A stretch of DNA of 17,054 nucleotides from JAJFUI01 sp039679885 (GTDB taxonomy: Bacteria > Planctomycetota > Planctomycetia > Pirellulales > Thermoguttaceae): contig JBDKUC010000228.1 in NCBI GenBank assembly GCA_039679885.1, positions 1 to 17,054 of the forward strand, given 5' to 3'. Position numbers and translations under genes: made by a program. Positions within the stretch are counted from its first letter, which is position 1. Each line of letters begins with the position of its first letter. Positions 15,128 to 17,054 of this stretch are shown here, piece after piece. The notes beneath the pieces are model-generated. The model saw only the letters and a list, made by a program, of their open reading frames with translations, was not told the origin of the DNA and searched no databases.

Positions 15128-15241
15128 AGCATGCTTGCTGCTGTTGGCGATTTATGGGTGCCATGCTTGCTAAGCGCAGCGAGACAGCAACCATGCTCGC
15201 CGTCGAATCATGCCCACGCAAGCGTGGGACATGGCACCCAT
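15128..15241. repeat. Second nested-palindrome element in the efflux/ribD intergenic region
   Basis: The outer arms ATGGGTGCCATG (15154-15165) and CATGGCACCCAT (15230-15241) are perfect 12-bp complements. Inside is a perfect 7-bp hairpin CCCACGC-AA-GCGTGGG (15213-15228). AGCATGCTTGCTG (15128-15140) can instead pair at 12 of 13 positions with CAGCAACCATGCT (15185-15197), and ATGCTTGCT occurs twice as a direct repeat (15131 and 15163). Together with copy A this leaves little of the 373-bp gap 14926-15298 unexplained. No riboswitch for ribD was recognised there. Confidence 0.7.
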
Positions 15242-15298
15242 TCGTCCTGAATGATGCAATATACAGACTGTCATTTCTGAGACAGCACACTAGATAGA

Positions 15299-16474
15299 AT
15301 GCCAGCCGCCGGACCGTCCATGGAACAACAGGAAATCGATCTTCGGCACATGCGGCGTGCGATGAGCCTTGCCGCGCAGGGTCGCGGGTTCGTTGAGCCG
15401 AACCCGATGGTTGGCTGCGTCATCGCCTTGGGAACCGAAGTCATCGCCGAGGGCTTTCACCGCCGATTTGGCGGCCCACACGCTGAAGTCGACGCACTGG
15501 CGACGGCGGGCCGCCGAGCCGCTGGGGCCACGCTCTACGTCACGCTCGAACCCTGCTGCCATCAGGGAAAGACGCCGCCGTGCACCCGGGCCGTGTTGGC
15601 CGCAGGCGTCCGCCGCGTCGTCGTGGCGATGGAAGACCCCTTCCCTCAGGTCCGGGGCCAGGGCGTCGCTGAGTTGCGGGCCGCGGGACTCGTCGTCGAG
15701 ACCGGTCTGCTCGAAGCCGACGCCCGATGGCTCAACGCACCGTATCTCAAGCTGGTCGAAACCGGCCGGCCGTGGATCATCGCCAAATGGGCCATGACGC
15801 TCGACGGCAAGATCGCTACCCGAACCGGCCAGAGCCGCTGGATTTCCAACGAGCAATCGCGGGCCGTCGTGCATCAGCTTCGCGGACGCGTCGATGCGAT
15901 CGTCGTGGGTCGCGAGACCGCCGTCCGGGACGACCCGCTGCTGACCGTCCGGCCACCGGGACCGCGCACGCCGGTGCGCATCGTCTTGGACACTGGTGCG
16001 ACGCTCAGCAGCCAAAGCCAGTTGGTTCGCACGGCGAAAGAAACGCCGGTGCTGGTTGTTGTCGGCGAGCGGGCGTCGCCGGCCGAGCGTTCGCGGCTCG
16101 AGCGGGCCGGTTGCGAGGTTTTCGCCTGCCAGGGAGAAAATCATCTCGCCCGGCTCGACTCATTGCTGGCCGAGTTGGGGCGACGGCGGTTGACCAACGT
16201 GCTGGTCGAAGGCGGGAGCCGCGTGTTGGGCAGCCTGCTGGACGCCCGGGCGGTCGATGAGGTCCACGTGTTCATCGCCCCCAGGCTGGTTGGCGGCGCC
16301 GAGGCCCTGACGCCAGCGGCCGGCCGCGGGATTGGCGAGATGGCCGCCGCCCTGCAACTCGAGCGGCCAGAGGTCCGGCAGCTCGATGGCGACACGTACA
16401 TTTCCGGCCGAGTCCGTAGCCCCGACGTCAGTCGGCCGGCGGGTGAACCGGAGGCCGGTTCAACAGCCGACTGA
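15299..16474 (+). CDS. ribD: Bifunctional riboflavin biosynthesis deaminase/reductase RibD
   Basis: RibD deaminates 2,5-diamino-6-ribosylamino-4(3H)-pyrimidinone 5'-phosphate and then reduces the ribosyl side chain, two early steps of riboflavin synthesis in the cytoplasm. The N-terminal deaminase (about 15-145) has EPNPMVGC, zinc ligand H61 and catalytic E63 in HAEVDA, and zinc ligands C86 and C95 in EPCCHQGKTPPC. The C-terminal NADPH-dependent reductase (about 155-372) has KWAMTLDGKIA, SRWISN, VGRETAVRDDPLLTVR and NVLVEGGSRVLGSLL. Both domains are full length and intact. The ATG at 15299 is used; the ATG at 15320 (MEQQEIDLRHMRRAM) is equally compatible, as neither has a clear ribosome binding site. 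The last 20 residues (372-391) lie inside a palindromic repeat and are not part of the fold. The gene stands alone, with no other rib gene nearby. Confidence 0.95.
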   Translation: MPAAGPSMEQQEIDLRHMRRAMSLAAQGRGFVEPNPMVGCVIALGTEVIAEGFHRRFGGPHAEVDALATAGRRAAGATLYVTLEPCCHQGKTPPCTRAVLAAGVRRVVVAMEDPFPQVRGQGVAELRAAGLVVETGLLEADARWLNAPYLKLVETGRPWIIAKWAMTLDGKIATRTGQSRWISNEQSRAVVHQLRGRVDAIVVGRETAVRDDPLLTVRPPGPRTPVRIVLDTGATLSSQSQLVRTAKETPVLVVVGERASPAERSRLERAGCEVFACQGENHLARLDSLLAELGRRRLTNVLVEGGSRVLGSLLDARAVDEVHVFIAPRLVGGAEALTPAAGRGIGEMAAALQLERPEVRQLDGDTYISGRVRSPDVSRPAGEPEAGSTAD

Positions 16475-16489
16475 GGCGGGACTACGGAC
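16412..16489. repeat. Nested-palindrome element, copy B, overlapping the end of ribD
   Basis: Three concentric stems are visible: GTCCGTAG (16412-16419) with CTACGGAC (16482-16489), TCAGTCGG (16428-16435) with CCGACTGA (16467-16474), and TGAACCGG (16444-16451) with CCGGTTCA (16455-16462) around AGG. On the - strand the element begins GTCCGTAGTCCCGCCT, nearly the same as copy A. It supplies the last 20 codons and the TGA of ribD and ends 12 bp from the stop of the convergent lipoprotein gene. It may also work as a bidirectional transcription end; no T-run is seen. Confidence 0.8.
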
Positions 16490-16501
16490 CCGCACGTCCG
16501 A

Positions 16502-16849
16502 TCACGGTCCGATGCTCTGCGGATTCTTCTGCAGGAAGTCGCGTGGACCGCGTGTCGTATAATACGGATACGTCACAGCGCCGGTGGCCGGTCCGCTGTC
16601 GACGCACGCTTGGCCACGGCACTTGTCACGGCAGAGGCGGCATCCTCGACCACCACACGCCTGACACGGCGCGCCCTGGTCGGGGTCGTTCGGATCGGCG
16701 CAGACCTGTCCGTGGCAGGCCTGGCCGTTTTCGGGCGCCTGGGCGCAACTGCCGCCCATGCAGTGCCACGGTCGACGGCCGTTGTGGATGCAACCGGTGA
16801 CGCCCACCAGGACGACCACCGTCACGATGGAGAAGATTGCGCGTTTCAT
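16502..16849 (-). CDS. Small cysteine-rich lipoprotein of unknown function
   Basis: A 115-residue protein. The signal is MKRAIFSIVTVVVLVGVTGC, with a lipobox VTGC and lipid-attachment C20. The mature part has ten further cysteines (30, 35, 45, 50, 62, 65, 70, 73, 77, 82), including CQAC and CRLC pairs separated by GGRG, which recalls zinc-ribbon or DnaJ-type CxxCxGxG spacing. After residue 90 the cysteines stop, and the tail YPYYTTRGPRDFLQKNPQSIGP begins at about residue 94. I recall this tail type from short planctomycete lipoproteins, but its role is not known to me. Such a protein could bind metal or be disulfide-linked at the envelope; this is inference. A good ribosome binding site supports the start. 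It converges with ribD, 27 bp away. Confidence 0.8.
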   Translation of the reverse strand: MKRAIFSIVTVVVLVGVTGCIHNGRRPWHCMGGSCAQAPENGQACHGQVCADPNDPDQGAPCQACGGRGCRLCRDKCRGQACVDSGPATGAVTYPYYTTRGPRDFLQKNPQSIGP

Positions 16850-16858
16850 GTACGAGAT

Positions 16859-16863
16859 TCCTT
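16859..16863 (-). promoter_or_regulatory. Ribosome binding site of the cysteine-rich lipoprotein gene
   Basis: AAGGA on the - strand lies 9 bases before the ATG whose complement is at 16847-16849, supporting expression of this short gene. Confidence 0.6.
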
Positions 16864-17054
16864 GTTTGCTCTTGTGGGCAGGGCGGATAGGGTCATTGCT
16901 TCTGCGGGAAGTCCGCCCGCCTTCTCAGACATCGGCCCGACAATCCGTAGAGTCCAGAAAATCGGTAGAACCACTTCGTCCCGAAAATTGGGCATTACCG
17001 GCGTGGCGTAGAATGGGTAAGGTGCTGCGAGTTTGCGGCCGGCGTCTCTCGGCT
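16864..17054. other. Upstream region of the lipoprotein gene, no gene recognised
   Basis: This stretch to the window edge presumably holds the promoter of the lipoprotein gene. I found no convincing -35/-10 pair, RNA gene or palindromic repeat in it. The open frame crossing it on the + strand is a continuation of the shadow of the lipoprotein gene. Confidence 0.4.

Noticed and set aside
14926..15298. An FMN riboswitch ahead of ribD
   Set aside because: The structure in the gap is explained by two palindromic repeats; none of the conserved RFN-element blocks was recognised.
16610..17011. A 133-codon open frame on the + strand across the lipoprotein gene and its upstream region
   Set aside because: It is mostly the complement of the lipoprotein gene, which has a signal peptide, lipobox and ribosome binding site; the + product has no recognisable feature.

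Overview
The window looks like chromosomal DNA of a planctomycete, probably from the Pirellulales side of the phylum. This is inferred from several things together. The GC content is high. The metallophosphoesterase/AAA-ATPase pair has a membrane-spanning ATPase. Pump genes use few Shine-Dalgarno sites. There is a small cysteine-rich lipoprotein ending in a TTRGPRDFLxxNPxSIGP-type tail. The non-coding DNA is packed with nested palindromic repeats. No rRNA or tRNA gene, CRISPR array, phage gene or transposase gene was found.

Region 1 (1-4514, + strand) holds the 3' part of a YhaO/SbcD-like metallophosphoesterase, followed 80 bp later by a YhaN-like SMC/Rad50-type AAA ATPase. The two presumably form a membrane-associated DNA end-processing complex. 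Region 2 (4539-6610) holds a soluble REC-HisKA-HATPase hybrid signalling protein on the - strand, converging on the ATPase. Divergent from it is a secreted protein of unknown function on the + strand, whose 3' end overlaps the last pump gene antisense by 47 bp.

Region 3 (6564-14925, - strand) is a three-gene efflux operon read right to left. It encodes a lipoprotein membrane-fusion protein and then two paralogous RND (HAE1/AcrB-type) permeases in tandem. Both permeases keep the proton-relay residues, and both carry the same unusual two-helix insertion between the usual TM6 and TM7. No outer-membrane channel gene is present, so a TolC-like partner must be encoded elsewhere. Between the fusion-protein gene and the first permease gene lies a compact array of hairpins and 23-bp tandem repeats.

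Region 4 (14926-16489) is a repeat-rich intergenic stretch with two nested-palindrome elements, followed by full-length bifunctional ribD (riboflavin synthesis). A third element, related to the first, overlaps the 3' end of ribD and encodes its last 20 residues and stop codon. Region 5 (16502-17054) holds the small cysteine-rich lipoprotein gene on the - strand and about 200 bp upstream of it with no recognisable gene.

No wholly new multi-gene system could be demonstrated. The strongest unusual signals are the two-helix insertion shared by the tandem pumps, the palindromic repeat array inside the efflux operon, the repeat-derived RibD tail with a sister repeat upstream of ribD, and the cysteine-rich lipoprotein.
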